Assembly: GCF_022539505.1 (NCBI RefSeq)
Contig: NC_061510.1
Location: forward strand, 393,868,249 to 393,932,248
Source: Lolium rigidum
Lineage: Eukaryota; Streptophyta; Magnoliopsida; Poales; Poaceae
Length of the DNA: 64,000 nucleotides
Direction of reading: 5' to 3'
Shown one piece after another: positions 35,733 through 48,735 of the stretch. A model generated the notes under the pieces. That model worked only from the letters and a program-made list of their open reading frames with translations, was not told the origin of the DNA and ran no database searches. The translations under genes and the position numbers were made by a program. Within the stretch, counting starts at the first letter, position 1. The number at the start of each line of letters is the position of its first letter.

Positions 35733-37560
35733 AGCATCCCCAAGCTTAGTTCCTACTTGCCCTCGAGTAGGTAAACGATAAAAAGAATAACTTCTGAAGT
35801 GACATGCTACCAACATAATCTTGATCAATACTATTGTAAAGCATATGAGATGAATGAAGTGACTCAAAGCAATGGTCTATAGTTTGCTAACAAAAAGATA
35901 ATGACTAAACAACTGAATCATATAGCAAAAACTTTTCATGAATAGTACTTTCAAGACAAGCATCAAAAAGTCTTGCATAAGAGTTAACTCATAAAGCAAT
36001 AGATTCTTAATAAGAGGTTTTGAAGCAACACAAAGGAAGATTTAAGTTTCAGCAATTGCTTTCAACTTTCAACATGTATATCTTACGGATAATTGTCAAC
36101 ACAAAGTAATATGATGAGTGCAATAAGCAAGCATGTAAGAATCAATGCACACAGTTGACACAAGTGTTTGCTTATAAGATAGAAAGAAGTAGGTAAACTG
36201 ACTCAACATACAGTAAAAGAAAGGCCCTTCGGAGAGGGAAGCAGTGATTAAATCATGTGCTAGAGCTTTTCAAGTTTTGAAATCATAAAGAGAGCATAAA
36301 AATAAAGTTTTGAGAGGTGTTTGTTGTTGTCAACGAATGGTAGTGGGCACTCTAACCCCCTTGTCAAACAGACTTTCAAAGAGCGGCTCCCATGAAGGAC
36401 GTTATCTCTACCAGCAAGGTAGACCATCCCTCTTCTCTTTTGTTTACACATGTATTTTAGATTCATTTATAGATGACACTCCTCCCAACCTTTTGCTTTC
36501 ACAAGCCATGGCTAACTGAATCATCGGGTGGCTTCCAACATTTCACATACCATGGAGGAGTGTCTATTGCAAAATTAAGTTACTTACTGATAAATCAGGG
36601 CAAAACATGTGAAGAGAATTATTAATGAAAGTTAATTAATTGGGGCTGGGCACCCCGTTGCCAGCTCTTTTTGCAAAATTATTGGATAAGCGGATGTATA
36701 TGCCACTAGTCCATTGGTGAAAGTCTCGCCCAACAAGATTGAAAGATAAAACACCACATACTTCCTCATGAGCTATAAAACATTGACACAAATAAGGAGT
36801 AATAAAGTTTTGAATTGTTTAAAGGTAGCACATGAAGTATTTACTTGGAATGGCAGAAAAATACCACATAGTAGGTAGTTATGGTGGACACAAATGGCAT
36901 AGGTTTTGGCTCAAGGTTTTGGATGCACGAGAAGCATTCCCTCTCAGTACAAGGCTTTGGCTAGCAAGGTTGTTTGAAGCAAACACAAGTATAAACCGGT
37001 ACAGCAAAACATACATAAGAACATATTACAAGCATTATAAGACTCTACACTGTCTTCCTTGTTGCTCAAACACTTTTACCAGAAAATATCTAGACCTTAG
37101 AGAGACCAATCATGCAAACCAAATTTCAACAAGCTCTACGGTAGTTCTCCATTAATAGGTTTAAACTACATGACGCAAGAGCTTAAACATGATCTACTTG
37201 AGAGCTCAAAACAATTGCCAAGTATCAAATTATTCAAGACAATATACCAACTACCACATGAAGCATTTTCTGTTTCCAACCAAAAAGCAATAAATGCAGC
37301 GGCTTTCAGCTTTTGCCATGAACATTAAAAGTAAAACGAAGAACACCAGTGTTCAAATGAAAAATCGGAGCGTGTCTCTCTCCCACACAAGCATGTTAGG
37401 ATCCGATTTATTCATAGAATGAAAATAACAAAACGAAAATAAAAGCACACAGACGCTCCAAATAAAGCACATAAGATGTGACGGAACTAAAATATAGTTT
37501 CACTAGAGGTGACCTGATAAGTTATTGATGAAGAAGGGGATGCCCAAGGCATCCCCAAGC
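35733..37560 (-). other. Inverted Athila-like 3' internal region (left arm)
   Basis: Read on the minus strand it matches 38150-40054 and 6150-8069 in order, including the hairpin motif at its start (37540-37560) and the agtaggtaaacgataa block beside the polypurine tract. No coding frame is supported. It ends abruptly at 37560, where plus-orientation sequence begins. Confidence 0.8.
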
Positions 37561-40054
37561 TCTACAGTAGCAACCTATCCTTATATTTATTTTATTGCAT
37601 TGTTGTGCCAAGTAAAGTCTTTGATAGTAAGGTTGATACTAGATTTGGATTTCTGCACAGAAACATATTTCTAGCTGTCACGAATTTGAGTAGATCTCTA
37701 AGTAGGAAACTCTAAAAAATCAGCGAAAATTCATGAGTAATCCTCATATATGTACGAAATTTTCGTTCAATTTGAGCTTCTTCATCTGAGCATGTTAAGT
37801 GCCTCGAAAAAATTCATCTTTACGGACTGTTCTGTTTTGACAGATTCTGCCTTTTATTTCACATTGCCTCCTTTACTGTGTTTGAGTGGATTTCTTTGCT
37901 CCATTAAATTTCAGTAGCCTTGGGTAATGTCTAGAAGTGTTGGGAATGATTGTGTCTTTGCTGAACATGTGAATTTTTGATTATGCACTAACCCTCTAAT
38001 GAGATTGTTTTGAGTCTGGTGTGAAGGAAGTTTTCAAGGATCAAGAGAGGAGGATGATATGATATGATCAAGAAGAGTGAAAAGTCTAAGCTTGGGGATG
38101 CCCCCGTTGTTCATCCCTGCATATTTCAAGAAGACTCAAGCATCTAAGCTTGGGGATGCCCAAGGCATCCCCTTCTTCATCAACAACTTATCGGGTCACC
38201 TCTAGCGAAACTATATTTTTATTCCGTCACATCTTATGTGCTTTACTTGGAGCGTCTTTGTGTTTTATTTTCGTTTTGTTATTTTCATTCTCTGAATAAA
38301 ACCAGATCCTAGCAATCCTTGTGTTGGAGAGAGACACGCTCCGCTTTTTCATATGAACACTTGTGTTCTTCGTTTTACTTTTAATATTCATGGCAAAAGT
38401 TAAAGCTTCTGCATTTATTGCTATTTGGTTGGAAACAGAAAATGCTTCATGTGGTAATTGGTATATTGTCTTGAATAATTTAATACTTGGCAATTGTTTT
38501 GAGTTCTCAAGTAGATCATGTTTAAGCTCTTGCATCATGTAGTTTAAACCTATTAGTGGAGAACAACCGTAGAGCTTGTTGAAATTTGGTTTTCATGATT
38601 GGTCTCTCTAAAGTCTAGATATTTTCTGGTAAAAGTGTTTGAGAAACAAGGAAGACAGTGTAGAGTCTTATAATGCTTGCAATATGTTCTTATGTAAGTT
38701 TTGCTGTACCGGTTCATACTTGTGTTTGCTTCAAACAACATTGCTAGCCAAAGCCTTGTACTGAGAGGGAATGCTTCTCGTGCATCCAAAATCTTGAGCC
38801 AAAACCTATGCCATTTGTGTCCACCATAACTACCTACTATGTGGTATTTTTCTGCCATTCCAAGTAAATTGCTTGCGTGCTACCTTTAAAAATTTCATTC
38901 TTTGTCTTTGCAATACATAGCTCATGGGAAAGTAGCCTAAAAACTATTGTGGTGATGAATATGTTGCTTATGTATCTTAGTTCTTATAAGTTGCTTGTTG
39001 AGCGGTAACCATGTTTCTGGGGACGCCATCAACCTGTTACACCTTTGTTGAATATCATGTGAGTTGCTATGCATGTTCGTCTTGTCTGAAGTAAGGGAGA
39101 TTTTCCATGAGTTGAATGGTTTGAGTATGCATATTGTTAGAGAAGAACATTGGGCCGCCAACCAAAGCCATGTATCATGGTGGAAGTTTCAGCTTGGACA
39201 TTAATCCTCAAATCTCTTATGAGAATATTATCTGTTGTTGAAAGCTTTAAGCATTAAAGAGGATTCCATTATCTGTTTTCTATGTTGTCCCGGTATGGAT
39301 GTCCTCAAGTTGAGATCTATCAAAATCGAGAAATCAAATGAGATTTATCTCCTTGGACCTTTGTACATGTGGCATAGAGGTACCGCTTTGTGACACTTGG
39401 TTGAAACATATGTAATGCAATGATAATCCATGGAAATCCGAGCTAATTAGGACAAGGTGCGAGCACTATTGGTATTCGATGCATGAGGCTTGCAACTTAT
39501 AGGAGGTTTTATGCATAACACATGAATTATTACTACCGTTGACAAAATTGTTTCCATGTTTTCAAAATAAAAAGCTCTAGCACATGAGTAATCCCTGCTT
39601 CCCTCTGCGAAGGGCCTTTCTTTTACTTTATGTTGAGTCGGTTTACCTACTTCTTTCTATCTTAGAAGCAAACACTTGTGTCAACTGTGTGCATTGATTC
39701 TTACATATTTGCTTATTTGCACTCATCATATTACTTTGTGTTGACAATTATCCATGAGATATACATGTTGAAAGTTGAAAGCAACTCGCTGAAACTTAAA
39801 TCTTCCTCTCGTGTTGCTTCAAAACCTTCTATTAAGAATCTATTGCTTTATGAGTTAACTCTTATGCAAGACTTGTTGATGCTTGTCTTGAAAGTACTAT
39901 TCATGAAAAGTCTTTGCTATATGATTCAGTTGTTTAGTCATTATCTTTACCATTGCTTTGAATCACTTCATTCATCTCATATGCTTTACAATAGTATTGA
40001 TCAAGATTATGATGGTAGCATGTCACTTCAGAAATTATCCTTGTTATCGTTTAC
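37561..40054 (+). other. Athila-like 3' internal region in plus orientation (right arm)
   Basis: Matches 5578-8030 of the gag-only element in the same orientation, including ctaagcttggggatgc at 38086 and 38144. The last piece before an LTR, the hairpin plus polypurine tract seen at 8031-8069, is missing: gtttac runs straight into the LTR start at 40055. Non-coding. Confidence 0.8.
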
Positions 40055-41591
40055 TGATACGTCTCCAACGTATCTATAATTTCTTATGTTCCATGCTAGT
40101 TTTATGACAATACCTACATGTTTTGCTCACACTTTATAATGATTTTATGCATTTTCCGGCACTAACCTATTAACAAGATGCCAAGGTGCCAGTCCCTGTT
40201 TTCTGCTGTTTTTGGTTCCAGAAAAGCTGTTCGGGCAATATTCTCGGAATTCGACGAAACAAAAGCCAAACCTCCTACTTTACCGAGACGGACCCAGAAC
40301 ACCGAAGGAGAGTCGGAGAGGGGCCAAGGGGGCCCCACACCACCTGGCGGCGCGGCCAAGAGGGGGAGCGCGCCCAGCTATGGGGTGGGCCCCCCCGGGC
40401 ACCCCTCGCGCCGCCCTTTCGCCTATATATTCCTCGCGACGCGAAAACCCTATATCAATCAATCATATTCCAGAAAGACTCCAGGGGCGTCGCCGCCATC
40501 GCGAAACTCCGTTTCGGGGGACAGAATCTTTGTTCCGGCACGCCGCCGGGACGGGGAAGTGCCCCCGGAAGGCTTCTCCATCGACGCCACCACCTCCATC
40601 ATGCTCCGTGAGTAGTTCCCCCATGGACTACGGGTTCTAGCAGTAGCTAGTTGGTACTCTCTCTCCCATGTACTTAAATACAATGATCTCATGAGCTGCC
40701 TTACATGATTGAGATCCATCTGATGTAATCGGTGTTGTGTTTGTTGGGATCCGATGAATTGTTACATTATGATCAGTCTATATATAAAGTTTGTGAAGTT
40801 ATTGTTGCTGCAATCTTGTTTTGTTTAATGCTTGTCACTAGTGCACGAGTGGCATGATCTTAGATTTAAGCTCTATAATTATTGCTTAGATTGTATCTAC
40901 AAGTTGTTTGCACATGTCTATGTCCGGAACCCGAGGCCCTAGAGTGACAAGCAAGCGGGATAAGCTGGAGGGGATGGCTTAGATATGAGGATCACATGTT
41001 TTCACCAAGTGTTAATGCTTTGCTCCGGTGCTCTATTAAAAGGAGTACCTTAATTACCAGTAGATTCCCTTGAGGCCCGGCTGCCACCGGGTGGTAGGAC
41101 AAAAGATGTTATGCAAGTTTCTCATTGCGAGCACGTATGACTATATATGGAAAACATGCCTACATGATTAGTAAACTTGATGTTCTGTCTTAATGCTATT
41201 TCAATTCTATCAATTGCCCAACTGTAATTTGTTCACCCAACACTTGTTATTGGAGAGTTACCACTAGTGTAGATAGTTGGGAACCCCGGTCCATCTTTCA
41301 TCATCAAATACTCACTCGGTCCTATATGCCATTAGAAGTAGTATCAACTATTTTCTGGTGTCATTGCTTCTGTGTTACTACTACTGCTGCTGTGTTACTG
41401 TTACTATTGCTCTCATATTACTGCTGCTTTCACATCACCCCTGTTACTAGTGCTTTTCCAGGTGCAGCTGAATTGAAAACTCAGTTGTTAAGGCTTATAA
41501 GTATTCTTTGTCTCCCCTTGTGTCGAATCAATAAATTTGGGTTTTACTTCCCTCAAAGACTGTTGCGATCCCCTATACTTGTGGGTTATCA
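40055..41591 (+). repeat. Athila-like LTR in plus orientation
   Basis: 1,537 bp from tgatacgtctccaacg to gttatca. A TATA-like gcctatatattcc is near 40421. On its right side lie a primer-binding site and leader, so it served as a 5' LTR. No partner LTR is in the window. Confidence 0.82.
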
Positions 41592-41602
41592 AGACTATTT
41601 TC

Positions 41603-41620
41603 TGGCGCCGTTGCCGAGGA
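41603..41620 (+). other. Primer-binding site (tRNA-Asp type)
   Basis: tggcgccgttgccgagga, one mismatch to the plant tRNA-Asp complement, 11 bp after the LTR. Confidence 0.85.
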
Positions 41621-41858
41621 GGCATAGCTCTACTCATAAGTTCACTCGGGAGTACACTCTACCTCTCTCTCTCGTTTTTATTTTATTTTGTTTTGCTTAG
41701 TTTACTTTTGTCTAGTTTATTTGTTCTTAGTTTATTTCTGTCTAGTATTATTTTGCTTAGTTTACTTTTGTCTAGTTTGTTTTTGTCTTGTTTTATTTTC
41801 CCTATATACCCGAAAATCCATAAAAATTTGAAAAACCGAAAAATTAAAAACTGTTGTT

Positions 41859-42021
41859 ATGGAAGAACCCACAACCTATATGGAGCTTATTGAATTATAT
41901 ATGAATTATAGAGAATCAAGAAAGGGTAAAGTCGTGAGTGCCGTGTTAGAAAAATTGAATACAATTGCTAAAATCTTGCTAAAACGCCATGATATAAATT
42001 GTTGCTCTAAACAGGATACTT
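41859..42021 (+). pseudogene. N-terminal start of an Athila-like gag frame
   Basis: The ATG at 41859 opens MEEPTTYMELIELYMNYRESR and the frame stays open for 54 codons to ...NCCSKQD T. It is then cut by another element's LTR start at 42022, whose TGA happens to end the frame. The leader before it (41621-41858) is T-rich with repeated cttagtttacttttgtctag. The segment is too short for domain assignment. Confidence 0.55.
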
Positions 42022-42156
42022 GATACGTCCAATTTGCATCACTATTTTATATCATAATTTGCCGTTATTCATTGATATATTTCATATTGGGGCACAATAC
42101 TTATGTTATTTCATCTATTTTGCATGTTTCATCATTATTGGAGGATCAAGCACCCA
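42022..42156 (+). repeat. Start of an LTR of a second Athila-like family, cut by the gap
   Basis: tgatacgtccaatttgcatc begins like a gypsy LTR but differs from the tgatacgtctcc family after eight bases. The 135 bp seen, through tgcatgtttcatcattattgg, fit another common Triticeae LTR from memory. The rest is lost in the N run. Confidence 0.5.
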
Positions 42157-42256
42157 NNNNNNNNNNNNNNNNNNNNNNNNNNNNNNNNNNNNNNNNNNNN
42201 NNNNNNNNNNNNNNNNNNNNNNNNNNNNNNNNNNNNNNNNNNNNNNNNNNNNNNNN
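42157..42256. other. Assembly gap of 100 N
   Basis: Exactly 100 N, the usual placeholder for a gap of unknown size. It hides the rest of the LTR on its left, the first 14 bases of the LARD 5' LTR and any target duplication. Confidence 0.99.
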
Positions 42257-44739
42257 TAATGGGGTTACAAAGAGAGAGGAAACAGGTGTGTGCATTGCAT
42301 TCATGCATAGAAAATATGGGGAATTTTCGCGCTTTAAAGTAAAACTGTCACAGTAACTGAAGTTTCACTTGACCTTGGTGGAATTGAAGTAGCTCATCAA
42401 GTCAAGTGCTATAAACCTCAGTGTGGTCTTTGTTTAAACCCGTTTTGGGTAGAGATGATTTGATCTAAGGGGTTAGATCAAATGGAACTAACACAACAAC
42501 ACTCTAAACAATGATCAATTGCTTGATCTTATAAAAGATCATAACATCGTATTCCTTGCCATAACATAAGAACATCTATTAAATTGGAAAATCAAGTAAC
42601 AATAAATGGACAACCCATTCTTCACTTATCTTCTCCATGTCTTAAAACTAACCCATGTTCTTACCATGAACCTCATGGTAATTCTTGAACTAAATTCTTG
42701 AACTCAAGACCAACACAAGCTTATCATTAAACCCTAGAGATGGGAGAAGCCTATAACCATCAAATAGATAATAATCAAACTCTAAGTTATTAACAGCTTA
42801 AAAGTTAAGAAACTACACTTGGGGTATAATTGAATTCACTTTAAAACTAATTACCAAATATGGTAAAACACAAGGACCTAAGTGCATAAAAGCCCCACAT
42901 TCTTATTTTAAGCATAACTATTTAAATATGTGGAATATCACAAAACTAAATTCATTTACATTACGAATTATAGTTCAAACTATTTGAATAAAATAAACTA
43001 TGAGTACTTTGAAACTCATATGATCATGCCTTGGTGAAATCAAACATCATCATTCAAAATTAGGGTATAATTATTATTCTTGACATTTTGATCCCAATTA
43101 TAATATAAATACAATCACATATGATATAGTGACTCACCCATAAGCATAAGATCATTCATAAGACAATTAGTAACAAAAGCCACTTGGCTATCCAAAAACA
43201 AATCACAAGAGAGGATAATACCCATGCCACATAGGATGAAAATATCTACATAGCTTGCATCCTAAGCAATGCCACCTCATGCTTAAAGGATTACTATGGA
43301 TGAGAGCATGACAACCAAGCACCTTACTCATCAAATTAAAACAAGAGTCATCCACCTATGTGTCATGATATTAGAGCATGTCCAAGCCTATAAAAGGAAC
43401 CCTCTACCTCATTCATCTCATCATCTTGCACCATGATGCAAGAAGACCAACACATTGAGCCACTCCATAAAATAGTTAGGATCAAGATGAAGCACCTAGG
43501 AGGTGGAGGCATGCCACAAGATGCAGGTTTATCAGAATTCCTGAAGAACAAGCTACAAAAGATAGCAAGGTAAAAATTCTAAGGAAGACCACATATTTAG
43601 ATAATCACATCATCATTCCTTGAGTAGAACCTTAGATTATAATCCAAGTCCTTGTGGAGTGAGAGGGGTAATTGGTATAACCATATCTAAATATTTCTAG
43701 TAATAACTTAGGAAGCCAAACCTTGATCATTACAAATTGTGTAGTGATCATAAACCCTAAGAACTTGAAGTAGAAGATATAAGCTCATAAGTAAAGCTTA
43801 GAGTTAAAGCCTATAATATATATGGTGAGAAACCATTCATCATTATAACCAAAGTTAACTATAAAAAGAATTATAGCTACTTTAGTTACTTTAACAATAG
43901 ATTAAGAATATAATAGAAATCAATTGGTATAAGATAAAATCAATTCTCAAGTACTTAGTAATCAAAGGAGAACATAAACAACTAAGCAAGTAACCATATT
44001 ACCTTGGTTAGGGGAGATTAAAACCTAGGACATATTGGAGATTCAAACCATGTGCAATTAGGAGAATATGATTAGAACCCTAAATTGTTCATTAATTGAA
44101 TCCTATGCTTCAATTATTAAACATAAGAGACACCCAATGTTAAACCCTATAATTAAAACCATGTGTGGATATCAACCACTTATCCTTATAATTAGAACCA
44201 AACCATAATGAGAGTAGTATCTACCCTAGGTATTTCAAGGTGTTAATGCTAAACCCGAGAAGGGAGTTACCATAGAACTTACAAGACCTTAAATTTTAAT
44301 AAAACATTTTAGCAACCCTAACAAAATACTCTTAAAGCCAAGAGAGGGATAAATTGAATTATCATCATTAAGAACCTTACTTAAAAAGTTAACCATATTC
44401 AAATGCAAGTGTACAAACAATATGGTTAAACACATAATTCAGATCCACTCATAATTCTACCATGAAAAAGAAAGCAAGTTAGAATTAATTCTACAAGAAA
44501 AAGGGAATTAAAGTGAGTGCCTAAAATCATACTTAATCAAAATTGCAATAAAGGTTCATATATATTAAATGCTCATTTAAAAACAATTCAGTATTAAATG
44601 ATCTTCTTGTTGGTCCTCATGAGATTCCAATTGTCAAATACCTGCAAAATAGAATGATTTGAATTAAAAACAGAATTCAAAATGGAAATACAAAACAGAA
44701 AATAAATAAAAGAGAAAAAGAAGAAGAGGCTTACTTGGA

Positions 44740-45560
44740 CTTACCTGGCCGCGGAAGCCCACCAACACGGCCCAAGCCACGGCCCAAAGCCAACCCACGT
44801 AACCCTTCGTCTAAATATCTCGGGACGAAGTCGTCCTCATCCTCTCCGTGAGCTGGAGAGCAGCACGACGCCGTGATCGCCTTCTCCCTCGCGCTGGCAG
44901 CCTCTCCTTCCTCGACGACGTGACGAGGCGCACTCTTGAACCCTATAAGTACCCTGGACGACGACCTATCTCTGTTTCCCTCTCCCTCTGCTCAAATTCC
45001 CCAATTACCGAAACCCTAGCTCGCTCCGGCCATTTCCATCGCCGCCGGTAGAAACCTCCCCAGGCCAGGCCGTAACCACCATCGGCACCGCCATGCTCGA
45101 CTTGCTCTGCTTGCAAAAGGAATCAAGCTATGGTGATCCGTAGCGCCGTCGTCAACCTCGCCTCTCCGACTGCCGGCGCCATTAAATCCGGCAAACCAAA
45201 CCACCATTGACCTCGCCGTCAAGCGCGTCATGCCCCTGGTGAGCTCCTGATCGCCCTGGCATGCTCGCCGAGTTCAATTGCACGCCGTAGCTCCACCGCA
45301 TCGATTAGCCCGTGATCACTGCCGCTGTTCCTCGCCGCCGAGCACGCTCCGGTGACCATACCGGAGCGGCGCCGCCACCATCGTGTTCACCTCGGCCTGC
45401 TCGTTCCAGTGAGCACCTGCGTGACCCCGTGGAAACCCTGGACCACCGCCGTCGTCGGCAACTGGCCGCCGGCCGGCCACAGTACTGCCACCTCGTAGCC
45501 ACCGTGGCACTGACGTGGCCAATGGCCCACTTGTCAGCGTCTATGTGTAGAATAGCCTGG
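44740..45560. promoter_or_regulatory. GC-rich promoter-like island in the LARD 5' LTR
   Basis: A sharp GC-rich block in AT-rich surroundings. Plus strand: TATA-like ctataagt (44943-44950), then a C/T-rich stretch and aaaccctagc, as in plant promoters and leaders. Minus strand: two donor-like sites (cag|gtaagt, cag|gtaagc) near its left edge at 44730-44745. Probably the LTR promoter; which strand is used is unknown. If the plus TATA is used, U3 is about 2.7 kb. Confidence 0.45.
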
Positions 45561-47551
45561 TACATCCAGTAATTCTTTTAGTTTAAATCCAAAATTCAAT
45601 TATATCTGCAACTTTAAATAAATTTAGAAAATTCAATTTAAGTCAGAAAAATATAAATGAGATATCAAAATTCTTAGAAAAGAAAACTCTATCCAATAAA
45701 AATATAATATGAAATTTTTATTTGTAATAAAAATTTAAGTATTTAATACTTACTATTTAAGCATTTTCTCTTATTCATAATTGAATTAAAATTCAATAAT
45801 TAGAAAAACTTTCTAAATTAAATAAAACCAGAAAATAAATAAAGAAAACATTAAAACTAATTTTATTTATTTGTTAACTTGATAAATCCTTATTAAAAAG
45901 ATTTACACCCTGATTAATAATTACCCTAAATTATTAATTGTTCAAAAGTAACAAAATGGCAAATTCAATATTATTTTTATTTGCAAAGTTATTAATAACT
46001 TCATCCATAATGAAGTTATTAATCCAAGAACTAATTGACAAATAGGAAACCCTAAGTTCCATATTGAATTAAGAACACAAACCCTTAATTTTATGTGGGA
46101 TACTAAAACCCTAATACCATTAGGAACCCTAGCTCCACTAATCCATTTGAACCCTAGTTTGCCACTAACCTAAACCCTAGGTTATAGGATGTGATCATAC
46201 CACTTACTTTTCATTCATAGGTTTATTATGAGCAACTCAATGGTTGATCATATTCACATATATATATAGGAATCCTATCACTACCAATTAGCATCCCATG
46301 TGTTCATCGTCATCAGACCTAAATAATCAAGTAGGGTCAACCAAGTGTAAACCCTAGATCCTATTACCAAAGCCATCACACTTATTCACTCCTATTTAGC
46401 ATCACATCAACATGATGAACCTTAGGAGCAACCATGCCAAATCTTGAGCATTACCTAACCATATTCTACTAAACCCTACTAGTGTTGGATATTTATCAAC
46501 CCACCTATTTAGAAGCCAAATATTCCTTACTTAATAGAACCAACAGTAAAACTTAGACAACCTCAACCCTACCTAACAGGACCTATAAACCCTAGCTAGC
46601 TATCATCAACAAGATAAACCAATCTTGATACCAACCTCGTATGAATAATTGCTTAGAATGCCAGGCTTAACTCAACCTTACAAGCCCTTGGTGTTGATGA
46701 ATCCAACTAGGTTGTGATCCATTTAGTACTTACTCCAGAAACTAGATAAAACCATAGACAACCATAGAACCCCACAAATCTAATTATCATACTTGTTCTG
46801 TATTAAAGAACATGTTCTTCAAAAGTTATTCTTTTGAAGTATATGATAATTAATCATTAACCATGCCATCTAATACTAAAACTTACAACTGTTCTATACA
46901 TGTAACATTATGCCAATTATCATTCCTTGTGTGCTCAATTGGTTACTATGCTTTATTATCTACCTGTTTATGATGCCAAGTAACCACCATTGAATAAAAA
47001 CCTTGTTTGTGAATCACTCTAAAAGTGCAACACACTTTAAACTAATCATTATAACTCACTAATCCTAAATCATCGGGGTTAGGTCACGTTTAGAACGATT
47101 GCATCTCATACTTATGCATTATCGCATCCTTGGCAATCTCTTAACATCGTCCTTACTGGACGATGATGCTATTTCAGAATTTGGAGTTATTGCGTATCGA
47201 AGACCTTGCCTGCATAATCTTGCAGTCAAGAAAGGCAAGTTCATCACTTGCTCATGTAATTTGAGTATTTCTATCAAATTACTTGCAAAGTACTATGGTT
47301 ATCACTATTGCATAAAAACCAAAACCACTACTTTCATAACTATGAATATGACTATGTGGTGGGCAATGGAACCATGGATTGTGTTGATATGGTAGAGGTT
47401 CCATTGCAACTTGCAAGGGTTTATATCCATCTAGGATTAAACAACAAATGTCGCCAGTGATTCTTGTGCCGTAATACCCGTGTTAACCATAAGATCCGGA
47501 GTGGGACGGAGTAGTCAAAAGTGTTTCCACCTCTCGTTCATCAACGGATGC

Positions 47552-47699
47552 GCTTACCGTAGCGGTTGTATCCGGCGGAACAACCGGAGGGTGGGGATCC
47601 CATTCTAATTCCCCACGGTAATGCAATGCTTACCGTAGCGGTTGTGTCTTGCGGAACAACCGGAGGGTGGGGATCCCATTCTAATTCCCCACGGTAATG
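47552..47699 (+). repeat. 76-bp tandem duplication in the 5' LTR
   Basis: Copies begin gcttaccgtagcgg at 47552 and 47628 and each ends ccccacggtaatg. The same pair is at 56882 and 56958 in the other LTR, so the duplication predates this insertion. Confidence 0.9.
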
Positions 47700-48722
47700 T
47701 GGTCTATGATGGGTTGCGGCTACCGGCGTAGGAGTGTATGGTAGAGCCCAAGACTCGTCATCGTGGTCGGGGTCCACCCTGAAATCTACGGGAATAATGG
47801 GACCGGCGTGGACCCAGGGTCGGGGCATGCAACAACGGGTGGGTGTTCGAGGTAGCGGAGGAACATGATTGGCTAGACCTTATACCGGGCCTCACACCGA
47901 AGGAAGTGTGGACGGGAAAGCTGCCCGGTTGGCACCAAGGTTAAGATCTCTTATGGGTAAAGCAACACACCTCTGCAGAGTGTAAAGAACCGTGACTTGT
48001 CACTCCCTGTTCCGGGATATGGAACTGCGAACGCTGCCGGAAAGGAGCTCCATGAAGTTCTAGTAAACCGGTGAAGGCCGACGGACATAGTTCTTCCGAA
48101 TAAAAGCAACCTTTTGAAGAAATGGTTATGAAAACTTGCATTGGTATTAGACTTTCTGGTCTAATGCTGTAGCTAGTGCATTAAACACCTCTTTCCTATA
48201 ATGATCTTGTTGAGTACGCTCGTACTCATCCCACTCTTAAATCCCCTGCTTAGATATGGAGGCATCAAAGGAGGATCTACAGTACAACTCGAAGGCCGAG
48301 AAGTCAACAACTACTTCACGAGACAGGACCTTGTCAGAAGAGTCAGATACCTCATCCAACAAGGAGAAAACCTAGTTGGACATAGAAGGGAACTAGCTTC
48401 CTAAACCTAGCTCCTATTTAGCTAGAATCTATTCTTAGCCTTTTTAGCTAGTCAAATACTCTACAAATAGAGTTCGTGATAGGATTAGACTACGAGTCGT
48501 TCTTCCGGAGTTATCTGCAGCTTTTACCTCATTGTAAAGTAGGAGGTCTGTGATGATCTTATGTAACAGAGTCAATGTTGTAATTCTATAGACATGCCTT
48601 GGACCCGCATATGTTTCTGTTGTACCACTCTGAGCGATATAATACCCGTGGAACGGTGTTTCATTTGTATTATATCAGACTTGCATACTACATCATGCAG
48701 TGGTATGCCGGGTCACCACAGT

Positions 48723-48735
48723 TGGTATCAGAGCA
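48723..48735 (+). other. Primer-binding site of the LARD element (initiator Met tRNA)
   Basis: tggtatcagagca, two bases after the 5' LTR end (ccaca|gt). Confidence 0.92.

Larger units (their letters stand above)
42257..48720 (+). repeat. 5' LTR of the LARD element (first 14 bases in the gap)
   Basis: 6,464 bp visible. It is mostly AT-rich with scattered aaccctaa, with a GC-rich island at about 44740-45560 that includes a TATA box. A 76-bp tandem duplication lies at 47552-47699. Small open frames inside recur as shadows in the other LTR and match nothing I know. Confidence 0.92.

Noticed and set aside
44848..45572. Several frames of 60-90 codons in the GC-rich LARD island (also 54064-54907)
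   Set aside because: High GC makes stops rare; frames on both strands overlap, differ between the two LTRs and match no family. Kept only as a promoter-like island.
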